This document shows, in pieces, positions 15,292-22,559 of a stretch of DNA of 22,559 bases. A model generated the notes under the pieces. It was given only the letters and a program-made list of their open reading frames with translations, ran no database searches and was not told the DNA's origin. A program made the position numbers and the translations under genes. Source of the stretch: Polaromonas sp. (lineage in GTDB: Bacteria; Pseudomonadota; Gammaproteobacteria; Burkholderiales; Burkholderiaceae); NCBI GenBank assembly GCA_013823505.1, contig PNMH01000064.1:1-22559 (forward strand), read 5' to 3'. Position 1 is the stretch's first letter. Each line of letters opens with the position of its first letter.

Positions 15292-18200
15292 CTACCCCCT
15301 GTGCCGCCGCATCAACCGGTACACCGCTGGGATCACCAGCATCGACAGTAGGGGCGCGCTGATCATGCCCCCCACCATGGGCGCTGCGATGCGCTGCATC
15401 ACCTCGCTGCCCGTGCCGTCGCCCCAGAACAAGGGCAGAAGGCCTGCCACGATCACCGCCACCGTCATGGCTTTGGGACGCACCCTCAGAACCGCGCCTT
15501 CGCGGATCGCATCAAGTAGATCGGCATCGGCGATCTGGCCCGCTGCTTCGCGCGCCGCCCAGGCCTGCTTGAGGTACAGCAGCATGATCACGCCGAACTC
15601 GGCCGCCACGCCCGCCAACGCGATGAAGCCCACCGCGCTTGCCACAGACAGGTTGTGTCCCAGCGCCCACAGCAGCCACACACCGCCCACCAGCGCAAAC
15701 GGCAGTGTCGTCATGATCAGCAGCGCCTCGTCGAAGCGCCGGAAGGTGAGGTACAGCAGCACGAAGATGATCAACAGCGTGAACGGCACCACCAGCTTGA
15801 GCTGAGCGGCGGCCCGTTCCAGGAACTCGAACTGACCCGACCACGACACCGAATAGCCGGGCGGCAACGCCACCTGCTCGGCCACCACGCGCTGCATCTC
15901 CCTCACGGCACCCCGCAGGTCGCGTCCACGGATGTCCACGTACACGAAGCCGGCGAGGCGGGCGTTCTCGCTGCGCAGCATCGGCGGACCGTCCGAGATG
16001 GCGATGCGTGCAACGTCCGACAACACCATGCGCTGACCCCGTGGGCTCACGATGGGCAGGGCGCGCAGTGCCTCCAGCGAATCACGCAGTTCGCGCGGAT
16101 AGCGCAGATTGATGGCATAACGCTGCAGGCCTTCGACAGTCTGTCCGACCTCCATACCACCCACCGCACCCGCCACCACGTCCTGTACGTCGGCGATGTT
16201 CAGGCCGTAGCGCGCTGCGTCATCCCGCCGGATGTCCACGTCGATGTAGCGCCCGCCGGTCAGGCGCTCGGCCAGCGCGCTGCTGACCCCCGGCACCTGT
16301 TTGATGGCCGTTTCGATCTGGCCCGTGAGGCGGTCGATGGTCACCAGGTCGGCTCCCGCCACCTTCACGCCCACAGGGCTTTTGATGCCGGTGGCGAGCA
16401 TGTCGATGCGGTTGCGGATCGGAGGCACCCAGATGTTGGACAGGCCGGGCACGCGCACCGTCCGGTCCAGTTCCTCGACCAGCTTGTCGGGCGTCATGCC
16501 GGCGCGCCACTGGCTGCGCGGCTTGAACTGGATGGTGGTCTCGAACATCTCCAGCGGGGCCGGGTCGGTGGCGCTGTCAGACCGGCCGGCCTTGCCGTAG
16601 ACGCTGAGCACTTCGGGCACGGTCTTGATCAGGCGGTCGGTCTGCTGCAACAACTCGGCGGCCTTGCCGGCCGACAGGCCGGGCAGTGCGGTCGGCATGT
16701 ACAGCAGGTCCCCCTCGTCCAGCCGGGGCATGAACTCGGCGCCGATGTGTTTGAGCGGCCACAGGCTGGCCAGCAGCAGCACCGAGGCCACCACCAGCGT
16801 CAGCTTCGGTGCACGCAACACCGCGTTCAGGCAGGGGCGGTAGAGCGCGATCAGCAGGCGGTTCAACGGGTTGGCGTGTTCATCGGGGATGCGTCCCCGG
16901 ATCAGGTAGCCCATCAGTACCGGGATCAGCGTGACGGCCAGCCCTGCCGCCGCCGCCATGGCATAGGTCTTGGTGTAGGCCAGGGGCGCGAACAACCGTC
17001 CCTCCTGTGCCTGCAGCGTGAACACCGGAATGAAGCTCAGTGTGATGATCAACAAAGAAAAAAACAGCGCGGGCCCGACCTCGGCGGCGGCCTCGCCAAT
17101 GACGCGCCAGCGCGGTTCGCCTGAGAGGTTTTGCCCCGGATGCTCATGGCCCCATCGCTCCAGGTGCTTGTGCGCGTTCTCGATCATCACCACCGCAGCG
17201 TCCACCATCGCGCCAATGGCGATCGCGATGCCGCCCAGCGACATGATGTTGGCGTTGACGCCCTGCTGCTGCATGACGATGAACGCCATCAGAATGCCCA
17301 GCGGCAGCGAGACGATGGCCACCAGGGCGCTGCGCAGGTGGAACAGGAACAGCGCGCAGACCACGGCCACCACCAGAAACTCTTCCAGCAGCTTGAACCC
17401 CAGGTTGTCCACCGCGCGCTCGATCAGCCCGGAGCGGTCGTACACCGGTACGATCTCCACCCCCTCAGGCAAACCGCTTTGCAGCTCGGCCAGTTTGGCC
17501 TTGACGGCTCCGATGGTCTCTAGCGCGTTCTTGCCCGAACGCATCACGATCAGGCCACCGGCCGCTTCACCCTCGCCGTCGAGTTCGCCGATGCCGCGCC
17601 GCATCTCCGGCCCAAGCTGCACCCGGGCAACGTCGCCCAAGCGCACTGAAACACCCAGGTCGGTCGTCTTCAGTGGGATGGCCCGGAAATCGTCCAGGGT
17701 CTTGAGGTAACCGCTGGCGCGCACCGCGTATTCGGCCTCACCCAGTTCAAGCACCGATCCCCCGGCCTCCTGGTTGGCGCGGCCGATCGCCTCGCTCACC
17801 ATCGTCTGCGTGATGCGGTAGGCGGCCAGCTTGTCGGGGTCGAGCACGATCTGGTACTGGCGCACCATGCCGCCCAGGCTGGCCACCTCGGCCACGTCCG
17901 GCACGGTCTTGAGCTCAAAGCGCAGGAACCAGTCCTGAAGTGAACGCAGCTGGTCCAGGCTCTGGCTGCCACTGCGGTCCACCAGCGCGTACTGGTAGAT
18001 CCAGCCCACGCCGGTGGCGTCGGGCCCCAGGGAGGACTTGGCCGACGGCGGCAGCCGCGACTGCACCTGGTTGAGGTACTCCAGCACGCGGGAGCGCGCC
18101 CAGTACAGGTCCACGCCGTCGTCAAACAGCACGTAGACGAAGCTGTCCCCGAACATGGAGTAGCCGCGCACCGCCTTGGCACCGGGCACCGACAGCATGG

Positions 18201-18414
18201 TCGTGGTCAGCGGGTAGGTGACCTGGTTCTCGACGATCTGCGGCGCCTGGCCGGGCCAGCTGGTGCGGATGATGACCTGGGTGTCCGAGAGGTCGGGCAG
18301 CGCGTCCAGCGGTGTGCGCAGCATAGACACCGCGCCCCAGGCGGTGAGCATCACGGTGGCCAGCAGCACCAGGAAACGGTTGCCGATGCTCCAGTGGATA
18401 AGCCGCGCGATCAT
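15292..18414 (-). CDS. cusA: Cu(I)/Ag(I) efflux RND pump CusA/SilA (HME4)
   Basis: A 1040-aa inner-membrane proton-driven pump that moves Cu(I) or Ag(I) out through CusB and CusC. The metal-binding methionines Met573 (LLYMP), Met623 (APLEM) and Met672 (RNRIDM) fall at the same numbers as in E. coli CusA. Asp405 in [19 protein letters not shown] is the proton-relay residue, and this motif is the HME4 (monovalent cation) signature, not the Czc one. TM1 is at 10-30; the two TM bundles are about 340-500 and 865-1030. The frame is open another 55 codons upstream inside cusB, but ATG 18414 overlaps the cusB stop (ATGA) and gives the correct N-terminus [14 protein letters not shown]. It is the last efflux gene of the operon. 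Confidence 0.97.
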   Translation of the reverse strand: MIARLIHWSIGNRFLVLLATVMLTAWGAVSMLRTPLDALPDLSDTQVIIRTSWPGQAPQIVENQVTYPLTTTMLSVPGAKAVRGYSMFGDSFVYVLFDDGVDLYWARSRVLEYLNQVQSRLPPSAKSSLGPDATGVGWIYQYALVDRSGSQSLDQLRSLQDWFLRFELKTVPDVAEVASLGGMVRQYQIVLDPDKLAAYRITQTMVSEAIGRANQEAGGSVLELGEAEYAVRASGYLKTLDDFRAIPLKTTDLGVSVRLGDVARVQLGPEMRRGIGELDGEGEAAGGLIVMRSGKNALETIGAVKAKLAELQSGLPEGVEIVPVYDRSGLIERAVDNLGFKLLEEFLVVAVVCALFLFHLRSALVAIVSLPLGILMAFIVMQQQGVNANIMSLGGIAIAIGAMVDAAVVMIENAHKHLERWGHEHPGQNLSGEPRWRVIGEAAAEVGPALFFSLLIITLSFIPVFTLQAQEGRLFAPLAYTKTYAMAAAAGLAVTLIPVLMGYLIRGRIPDEHANPLNRLLIALYRPCLNAVLRAPKLTLVVASVLLLASLWPLKHIGAEFMPRLDEGDLLYMPTALPGLSAGKAAELLQQTDRLIKTVPEVLSVYGKAGRSDSATDPAPLEMFETTIQFKPRSQWRAGMTPDKLVEELDRTVRVPGLSNIWVPPIRNRIDMLATGIKSPVGVKVAGADLVTIDRLTGQIETAIKQVPGVSSALAERLTGGRYIDVDIRRDDAARYGLNIADVQDVVAGAVGGMEVGQTVEGLQRYAINLRYPRELRDSLEALRALPIVSPRGQRMVLSDVARIAISDGPPMLRSENARLAGFVYVDIRGRDLRGAVREMQRVVAEQVALPPGYSVSWSGQFEFLERAAAQLKLVVPFTLLIIFVLLYLTFRRFDEALLIMTTLPFALVGGVWLLWALGHNLSVASAVGFIALAGVAAEFGVIMLLYLKQAWAAREAAGQIADADLLDAIREGAVLRVRPKAMTVAVIVAGLLPLFWGDGTGSEVMQRIAAPMVGGMISAPLLSMLVIPAVYRLMRRHRG

Positions 18415-20030
18415 GGCTTCGCTCCTTGCGCAATCGGCGCCAACCGCTCGATCCGGGTGATCTGCGGTTCGGCCCCGTCCTGCGTGCGGAACTCGATGCG
18501 CACCGGGTCTCCTTGGGACAGGCCACGTGGCCGCTGTTCGACCGGTGGCAGGCGGAACGCCATCGTCATCCCGGGCCACTTGAGCGCCGGGATGGCGGGA
18601 TGGGTGAGGGTCACGCTGTTCCCGTCCACCGCGTCGATCACGGCATCGGTGCGGTGCAGATCCGCTGCCGCCGAAGAGGCCTGGTTCAGTCGCGCCTCCA
18701 GCCCACGCAGGCTGGCTTCGGAGTCGATCAGGAACTGTCCCGACAACACCACCCGTTGGCTGGCCTGCAGACCTTGCACGATTTCGGTCAGGCCACCGGC
18801 TTCGCGCCCCGCACGTACCTCCACCGGCCGGAAATGCTCACCGTCTTCGGCCAGCATCACCACGCTGCGGCGACCGGTGTGGATCACCACGTCGCTAGGC
18901 ACCAGCAAGGTTGGCTGGCCTGCCGGTTCGGCGAACCGCATCTGCACGAACATGCCCGGCACCAGCCGTCCGCCGGGGTTGTTCAGCTCCAGCCGCGCCT
19001 TGAGCGTGCGCGTGGCAGGGTCCACCTCGGGCAGGATCGCCTGCACCCGTCCCTCGAAGGTTTGCCCCGGCACCGCCGGGCTGCTGGCGCTGACCTTCGC
19101 GCCGGGTTGAAGCAGTGCCACCTGGCTCTCGGGCACCTGGCCCTCGGCCCAGACCGTGGCCGTGCCTTGCAGGCGCATCAGCGGCATGCCCGGCATTACG
19201 GTCGCGCCCTCGCGCACCATCAGCTCGGTCAGAGTGCCACCGATCGGCGCGCGCAGCGTGAAACGGGATTGCACCGCACCGGTCCGCACCACCTGCTCGA
19301 TCTGTGCCGCGTCCATGCCGGCCTGTCGCATGCGCTGGGTCGCGGCGTCGCGCAGTGGCCCGAGGTCGGCGCCCGGCATGCGCGCGACCGCCAGGTACTC
19401 TTCCTGGGCAGCCACCCAGTCCGGGACGTAGATCTCGGCCAGCGGCGCACTGGCCGCCACGCGGTCCAGTGCAGCCCGGACGTGGAGCTTCTCCACGAAG
19501 CCCATGGACCTCGCGCTGACCACGACCTGGTTGCGCTCGTTCCAGGCCACGTTGCCCGCCACCGAGAAGCCGCCATTCAGCGATCCTTGAACTACCTCCA
19601 CCGTGCGAAGGCCCAGGCTTTGCTGGATGCGCGGACTCACCGCCACGGCGCCGGTGTCGGCACCTGCGCTGGCGCTCGCGCCGCCCGCGTAGCGCGGCAC
19701 CAGCATCATGTCCATGAAGGGCGATTTGCCTGGGGCCTCGAAGTTTTTGCCGGGCACCATGGGGTCGTGGTAGTTCAGGATCATCCGGCCGGTCACCGGG
19801 TCCATGTCGCCCGCCTTGAGGCCGTCGCGCAGGTGGCGGGCGGTGGCTTCACCGCCCTGAACCACCGTCCAGGCGTCCGGGTTTTGCGGGGCGCTTGCGG
19901 TGCTGGGTGATGACGGCGGCGAGCCCATCTCCATGCCCGAGCGCATGCCGGCGGTCCACGCACCGTAGCCCACCGCACCCAGGGCCACCAAGGCCACGAC
20001 ACCCAAGCCGATGCTGGTTCGAACGTTCAT
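18411..20030 (-). CDS. cusB: CusB/SilB periplasmic adaptor with fused CusF-like domain
   Basis: A 539-aa adaptor. Residues 7-27 are a membrane anchor or signal ([17 protein letters not shown]), followed by Met-rich GMRSGMEMG. Residues 87-114 are the CusB-type metal-binding segment ([18 protein letters not shown]). The lipoyl, hairpin and barrel domains follow to about 440. The last 85 residues contain [16 protein letters not shown], the CusF fold signature with His477, Trp485, Met488 and Met490, which binds Cu(I)/Ag(I) through the Met pair and a cation-pi Trp. E. coli makes CusF as a separate chaperone; a fusion is known in SilB of Cupriavidus metallidurans. The ATG at 20030 overlaps the cusC stop by four bases, and the gene overlaps cusA the same way. 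Confidence 0.95.
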   Translation of the reverse strand: MNVRTSIGLGVVALVALGAVGYGAWTAGMRSGMEMGSPPSSPSTASAPQNPDAWTVVQGGEATARHLRDGLKAGDMDPVTGRMILNYHDPMVPGKNFEAPGKSPFMDMMLVPRYAGGASASAGADTGAVAVSPRIQQSLGLRTVEVVQGSLNGGFSVAGNVAWNERNQVVVSARSMGFVEKLHVRAALDRVAASAPLAEIYVPDWVAAQEEYLAVARMPGADLGPLRDAATQRMRQAGMDAAQIEQVVRTGAVQSRFTLRAPIGGTLTELMVREGATVMPGMPLMRLQGTATVWAEGQVPESQVALLQPGAKVSASSPAVPGQTFEGRVQAILPEVDPATRTLKARLELNNPGGRLVPGMFVQMRFAEPAGQPTLLVPSDVVIHTGRRSVVMLAEDGEHFRPVEVRAGREAGGLTEIVQGLQASQRVVLSGQFLIDSEASLRGLEARLNQASSAAADLHRTDAVIDAVDGNSVTLTHPAIPALKWPGMTMAFRLPPVEQRPRGLSQGDPVRIEFRTQDGAEPQITRIERLAPIAQGAKP

Positions 20031-21367
20031 GGTGTCAATCCTTGTGCAGCGGCCGGTTCGGCGGGGATGAGGTAGGCGAGTTGGGCCCACAGGCGGGCGG
20101 TCGAGAGGTGCAGGTCGATCCGCTCCATTCGCAGGTCCAGCGCCATGCGCCGTGCGGCCAGCACCTCGCTCAAGGGCGCTCTGCCGCCCCGGTAGGCGGC
20201 CAGCGTCGTCTGGATGCGCTGCTCGGCCAGCGGCAGCCGCTCGGCATCGATCAGGGCGAGTTGGGCCAGACCGGCTCGCCAGCCTTCCTCCCAGCGACGG
20301 ATTTCGGCCAGGTGTTCCCGAGCACGCTCCTCGCGTTCGGCCCGCAAGGCGTCCACTTGGGCGAGTCGGGCCGCGAGTTCGCGGTCCTGCCGCTGGGGGC
20401 GATCCCAGGTCAGTGGCACCGAAACCGCCAGCGAGACCATGTTCGGGTAACCCGGGCCGCGCAGGCTGAGCATGAGCTCTGTGCTCCAGTCGGGGTCGCG
20501 CTCCTGTCGCGCGACTTCCGCTTCGGCGGCCATGGCCGCTTCCTGCGCCGAGAGCCGCACGAGTTCGGGGTGGTGCGCCAGGCGCTCGGCCCCATTGCCC
20601 ACCCCCGTGGGTGAAGGGGTCACATCGGGCGGGGTGGCCAACGGCTGTTCGGGGTCGCTGCCGGTCCAGCGGGCCAGGGTGAGGCGCGCGTTGCGGCGCT
20701 CTGCCTCGACGCCCAGCAGGGTTTGCTGCAACTGAGCGACAGACTCCCGAGCAGCAATCCAGTCGGCGGGGGACCCGCTGCCGCTGCGTGCGGCCGATTC
20801 GCTGGCCTGCACCAGCAGGCGGGCTTCGCCCAGTTGCTCATTCAACAACCCCAGACGCTGTTCCAAGGCCTGGCGCTCCAACCACGCGATGGCGGTATCT
20901 CGGCCAATGGTGGCGGATTGCTCCAGGCGCCCAGCTTCAACGGTTTGCGCTTCGCGTTCAAAGCGCGCTGTGCGTGCCTGGCGCTTGGCCGTGCTGGGCA
21001 AGGTTTGCATCAGCGAAACCGATTTGGCGGTCATGAAGTCGCGGGAGGTGCTGTACCGGTCGGGCCCGGACAGCGGGACGTTGTCAAGCGACAGACGCAA
21101 GACAGGGTCCGGGCGCTGGCCAGCGGCCACGGCCGTTTCTCTTGCCGCACGGGCTGCAGCGTCCTGGGCGACCAGCGCGGGTGAACGAGCCAGCGCCGCC
21201 TGGACGGCTTGCGGCAGCGATAGCGGCTCTGCGGCCTGCGTGATGGGGGACGTCGCAAGGCCGATCAGGACTGCCATGTGTACAGGTGTGATCGCGGTGC
21301 GGCAGCGGGCGATGAAGTGGCCGCGACGGCGGCCCAGCCCACCGAAGGCCGGTGAAAGGGGTTCCAT
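20027..21367 (-). CDS. cusC: CusC-type outer-membrane efflux protein (TolC family)
   Basis: A 446-aa outer-membrane channel of the Cus system. ATG 21367 has CGGAGC nine bases upstream; a GTG start 12 codons earlier lacks one. The N-terminus is long, with a hydrophobic stretch VHMAVLIGLATSPITQA and likely cleavage near TQA-AEP. There is no lipobox, unlike E. coli CusC, so it is probably not lipidated. Two OEP repeats are seen: LSLPQAVQAALARSPALVAQDA at about 50-75 with its coiled coil to about 240, then AERLAHHPELVRLSAQEA with the second coiled coil to about 430. RDFMTAKSVSLMQTLP and GYPNMVSLAVSVPL mark the beta strands. It is more CzcC-like than CusC-like in form, but the partner pump sets the metal. 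Confidence 0.88.
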   Translation of the reverse strand: MEPLSPAFGGLGRRRGHFIARCRTAITPVHMAVLIGLATSPITQAAEPLSLPQAVQAALARSPALVAQDAAARAARETAVAAGQRPDPVLRLSLDNVPLSGPDRYSTSRDFMTAKSVSLMQTLPSTAKRQARTARFEREAQTVEAGRLEQSATIGRDTAIAWLERQALEQRLGLLNEQLGEARLLVQASESAARSGSGSPADWIAARESVAQLQQTLLGVEAERRNARLTLARWTGSDPEQPLATPPDVTPSPTGVGNGAERLAHHPELVRLSAQEAAMAAEAEVARQERDPDWSTELMLSLRGPGYPNMVSLAVSVPLTWDRPQRQDRELAARLAQVDALRAEREERAREHLAEIRRWEEGWRAGLAQLALIDAERLPLAEQRIQTTLAAYRGGRAPLSEVLAARRMALDLRMERIDLHLSTARLWAQLAYLIPAEPAAAQGLTP

Positions 21368-21478
21368 GTTTCTGCTCCGAAAGAATGCACACGGGCTGAG
21401 CACGCGCAGGAACGCGCGGCTGCCGCTGGCTGACCACCGACCCGGCTTCAGAGGCCGAGTGGTGTCAGGGTGGAAACG
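21368..21478 (-). other. 111-bp intergenic space upstream of cusC
   Basis: It separates the small Cys/Met protein gene from cusC. It contains the cusC ribosome site and no convincing promoter. An imperfect hairpin may form around 21430-21465, but the stem is broken. Transcription from upstream is the simplest reading. Confidence 0.35.
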
Positions 21479-21835
21479 TCAGAGCAGGGAGGGCGGACGC
21501 CAGATGCTGGCGGGAGAGCCACGCAGTGGCTCGGGGGGCGCGGGTGCGTGCAGCTCGCTTACGTGAAGCGATTGCGCCAAAGCCATGACCGGCGGCGCCA
21601 CAAAGCCCGTGGGGGCCTGGCACTCCTGCCCGGTCTTGCACATCTTGCCGGTGAGTTGAAAGGTCTCAGCGTCGTTGCAGCAATCGTCCATCGCCATCTC
21701 CTGGCCGGCGTGGAACGAGTCGCCTTGCATGGTCATGGCTGCTTCCATTGGGCATGGCGGCTGCGGGCGCAAACCACCACCCCAACCCTGCAGAGGCAGG
21801 GCCAAGCACAACAGGAGAGCCAGGAGCAGGCGCAT
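21479..21835 (-). CDS. Small secreted Cys/Met-rich protein of the copper operon
   Basis: A 118-aa protein whose ATG lies nine bases after the sensor kinase stop, with only a weak ribosome site, so translational coupling is likely. Residues 1-18 or so form a signal (MRLLLALLLCLALPLQGW). The mature part holds Met, Cys and His in short clusters: PCPMEAAMTMQGD, AMDDCCND, and GKMCKTGQECQAP, then a Pro-rich tail ending SIWRPPSLL. Six cysteines (one in the signal) and several Met suit Cu(I)/Ag(I) binding in the periplasm. It is similar in plan to DUF2946 or CopL-like small proteins, but I cannot assign it. A copper buffer or delivery protein for CusCBA is inferred from content and place. Confidence 0.72.
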   Translation of the reverse strand: MRLLLALLLCLALPLQGWGGGLRPQPPCPMEAAMTMQGDSFHAGQEMAMDDCCNDAETFQLTGKMCKTGQECQAPTGFVAPPVMALAQSLHVSELHAPAPPEPLRGSPASIWRPPSLL

Positions 21836-21844
21836 GGGCGGATT

Positions 21845-22559
21845 CTAGGACGATGCGTCCTGCGTGGGAAAGCTCAGGCAGAAGGTGGTCGTCTGTTCGG
21901 TGGACGCCACCGATGCCGATCCGCCGTGGGCTTGCATGATGGCTCTGGTAATGGACAGGCCCAGACCCGTGCCTTCTGAGTCGGGGTTGCTGCGCGACTT
22001 CTCGGCCCGGTAGAAGCGGTCGAACAGTCGCGGCAGGTCGGCTGCGGGGATTGCGGGACCGGCGTTGTGCACGCAAAGCTGGATCTGACCGTCGCCCTGA
22101 GTCACCAACACCCGCACGGGCGCGTTCGGCGGCGAGTACCGGATCGCGTTGGACAGGAGGTTGCTGATTGCGCGGCGGATCATCAGCCGGTCGCACACGA
22201 TGTGCGCATTGCCATCCGCTTCGAGGGCAATGTGCTTTTCTTCTGCCAGCGCTTCGTAGAAGTCGAACAGGTCCAGCACTTCGTCGATCAGCGACACGGT
22301 CTCGCGGTGCGGCAGTTCGATCCCGTGTTCGGTCTTGGCGAGGAACAGCATGTCGGAGACCATGCGGGCCAGCCGCTGCAACTCCTCGGCGTTGGACGCC
22401 AGGATGTCCTGGTACACGCTCACGTCCCGCTTCTGCGCCAGCGACACCTGGGTCTGGGTCAGCAGGTTGTTGATGGGGGTTCGCAACTCGTGCGCCAGGT
22501 CGCTGGAGAATTCCTGCAGGCGCGCAAAGTCCGATTGCAGGCGTTCCAGCATGGTGTTC
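21845..22559 (-). CDS. cusS: CusS-like heavy-metal sensor histidine kinase (5' end beyond window)
   Basis: Only the last 238 or so codons are here; the frame is open to the window edge (NTMLERLQSDF is the HAMP exit), so the sensor domain and membrane helices lie outside. The H-box SSDLAHELRTPINNLL carries the phosphorylated His. The N-box is NLLSNAIRYSPPN, and the G boxes include EGTGLGLSITRAIMQAHGG; DRFYRAEKSRS is the F-box. This pattern belongs to the heavy-metal sensor kinase family (CusS/SilS/CopS). It would phosphorylate a CusR-type regulator, presumably encoded just upstream outside the window. Its place directly before the small protein and cusCBA puts sensor and pump in one transcription direction. 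Confidence 0.9.
   Translation of the reverse strand, partial: NTMLERLQSDFARLQEFSSDLAHELRTPINNLLTQTQVSLAQKRDVSVYQDILASNAEELQRLARMVSDMLFLAKTEHGIELPHRETVSLIDEVLDLFDFYEALAEEKHIALEADGNAHIVCDRLMIRRAISNLLSNAIRYSPPNAPVRVLVTQGDGQIQLCVHNAGPAIPAADLPRLFDRFYRAEKSRSNPDSEGTGLGLSITRAIMQAHGGSASVASTEQTTTFCLSFPTQDASS

Noticed and set aside
15655..17124. Plus-strand 489-codon open frame rich in His, Gln and Arg
   Set aside because: Antisense to cusA. The unusual composition is what a GC-rich gene gives in the opposite strand.
18426..19910. Plus-strand 494-codon open frame
   Set aside because: Antisense to cusB, same reason; no ribosome site or family pattern.
1..22559. CRISPR arrays, tRNA or rRNA genes
   Set aside because: No regularly spaced repeats and no recognisable tRNA or rRNA stretches were seen on reading.

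Overview
The window looks like accessory DNA from a GC-rich betaproteobacterium, most likely of the Comamonadaceae or a related family. That placement is an inference from codon use, the protein families and the gene order; there is no rRNA or tRNA to confirm it. The window is a mosaic of three or four mobile segments next to a copper/silver efflux operon.

Left segment (1-3533, minus strand): a tightly coupled cluster of a 98-aa primase-zinc-finger-like protein, a complete tyrosine recombinase and a second recombinase-like protein that runs off the left edge. The outer end of this cluster appears to cut the 3' end off an SRAP (YedK/HMCES-type) gene.

Middle segment: an IS5-family transposase gene (3634-4545) loses its last residues where the left end of a Tn3-family (Tn21-subgroup) transposon begins. 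The transposon runs from a 38-bp inverted repeat at 4519-4556 to its partner at 13963-14000, 9,482 bp in all. It has a normal res-tnpR-tnpA module at the right. In the position where Tn21 carries mer it carries a six-gene operon: a TetR repressor, a periplasmic adaptor, a FtsX/DevC-type ABC permease, an ABC ATPase, a cytochrome c'/c556-type protein and a NodT-type outer-membrane lipoprotein. Together the adaptor, permease, ATPase and outer-membrane factor would form a complete ATP-driven tripartite exporter. A perfect 12-4-12 palindrome just upstream of tetR is the likely operator. The substrate cannot be read from the sequence. The flanks of the transposon do not share a 5-bp target duplication and the rest of the IS5 element is not on the other side, so the locus was rearranged after insertion.

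Right segment: two unrecognised genes (14001-14354, plus; 14514-15068, minus), then a Cu(I)/Ag(I) HME-RND operon on the minus strand. In transcription order it has a CusS-like sensor kinase (cut by the right edge), a small secreted Cys/Met-rich protein, CusC, CusB (with a fused CusF-like domain) and CusA. CusA keeps the methionine triad at the same residue numbers as in E. coli. CusC/CusB and CusB/CusA overlap by 4 bp each.

No gene-free stretch exceeds 300 bp. No CRISPR array, tRNA or rRNA was seen.
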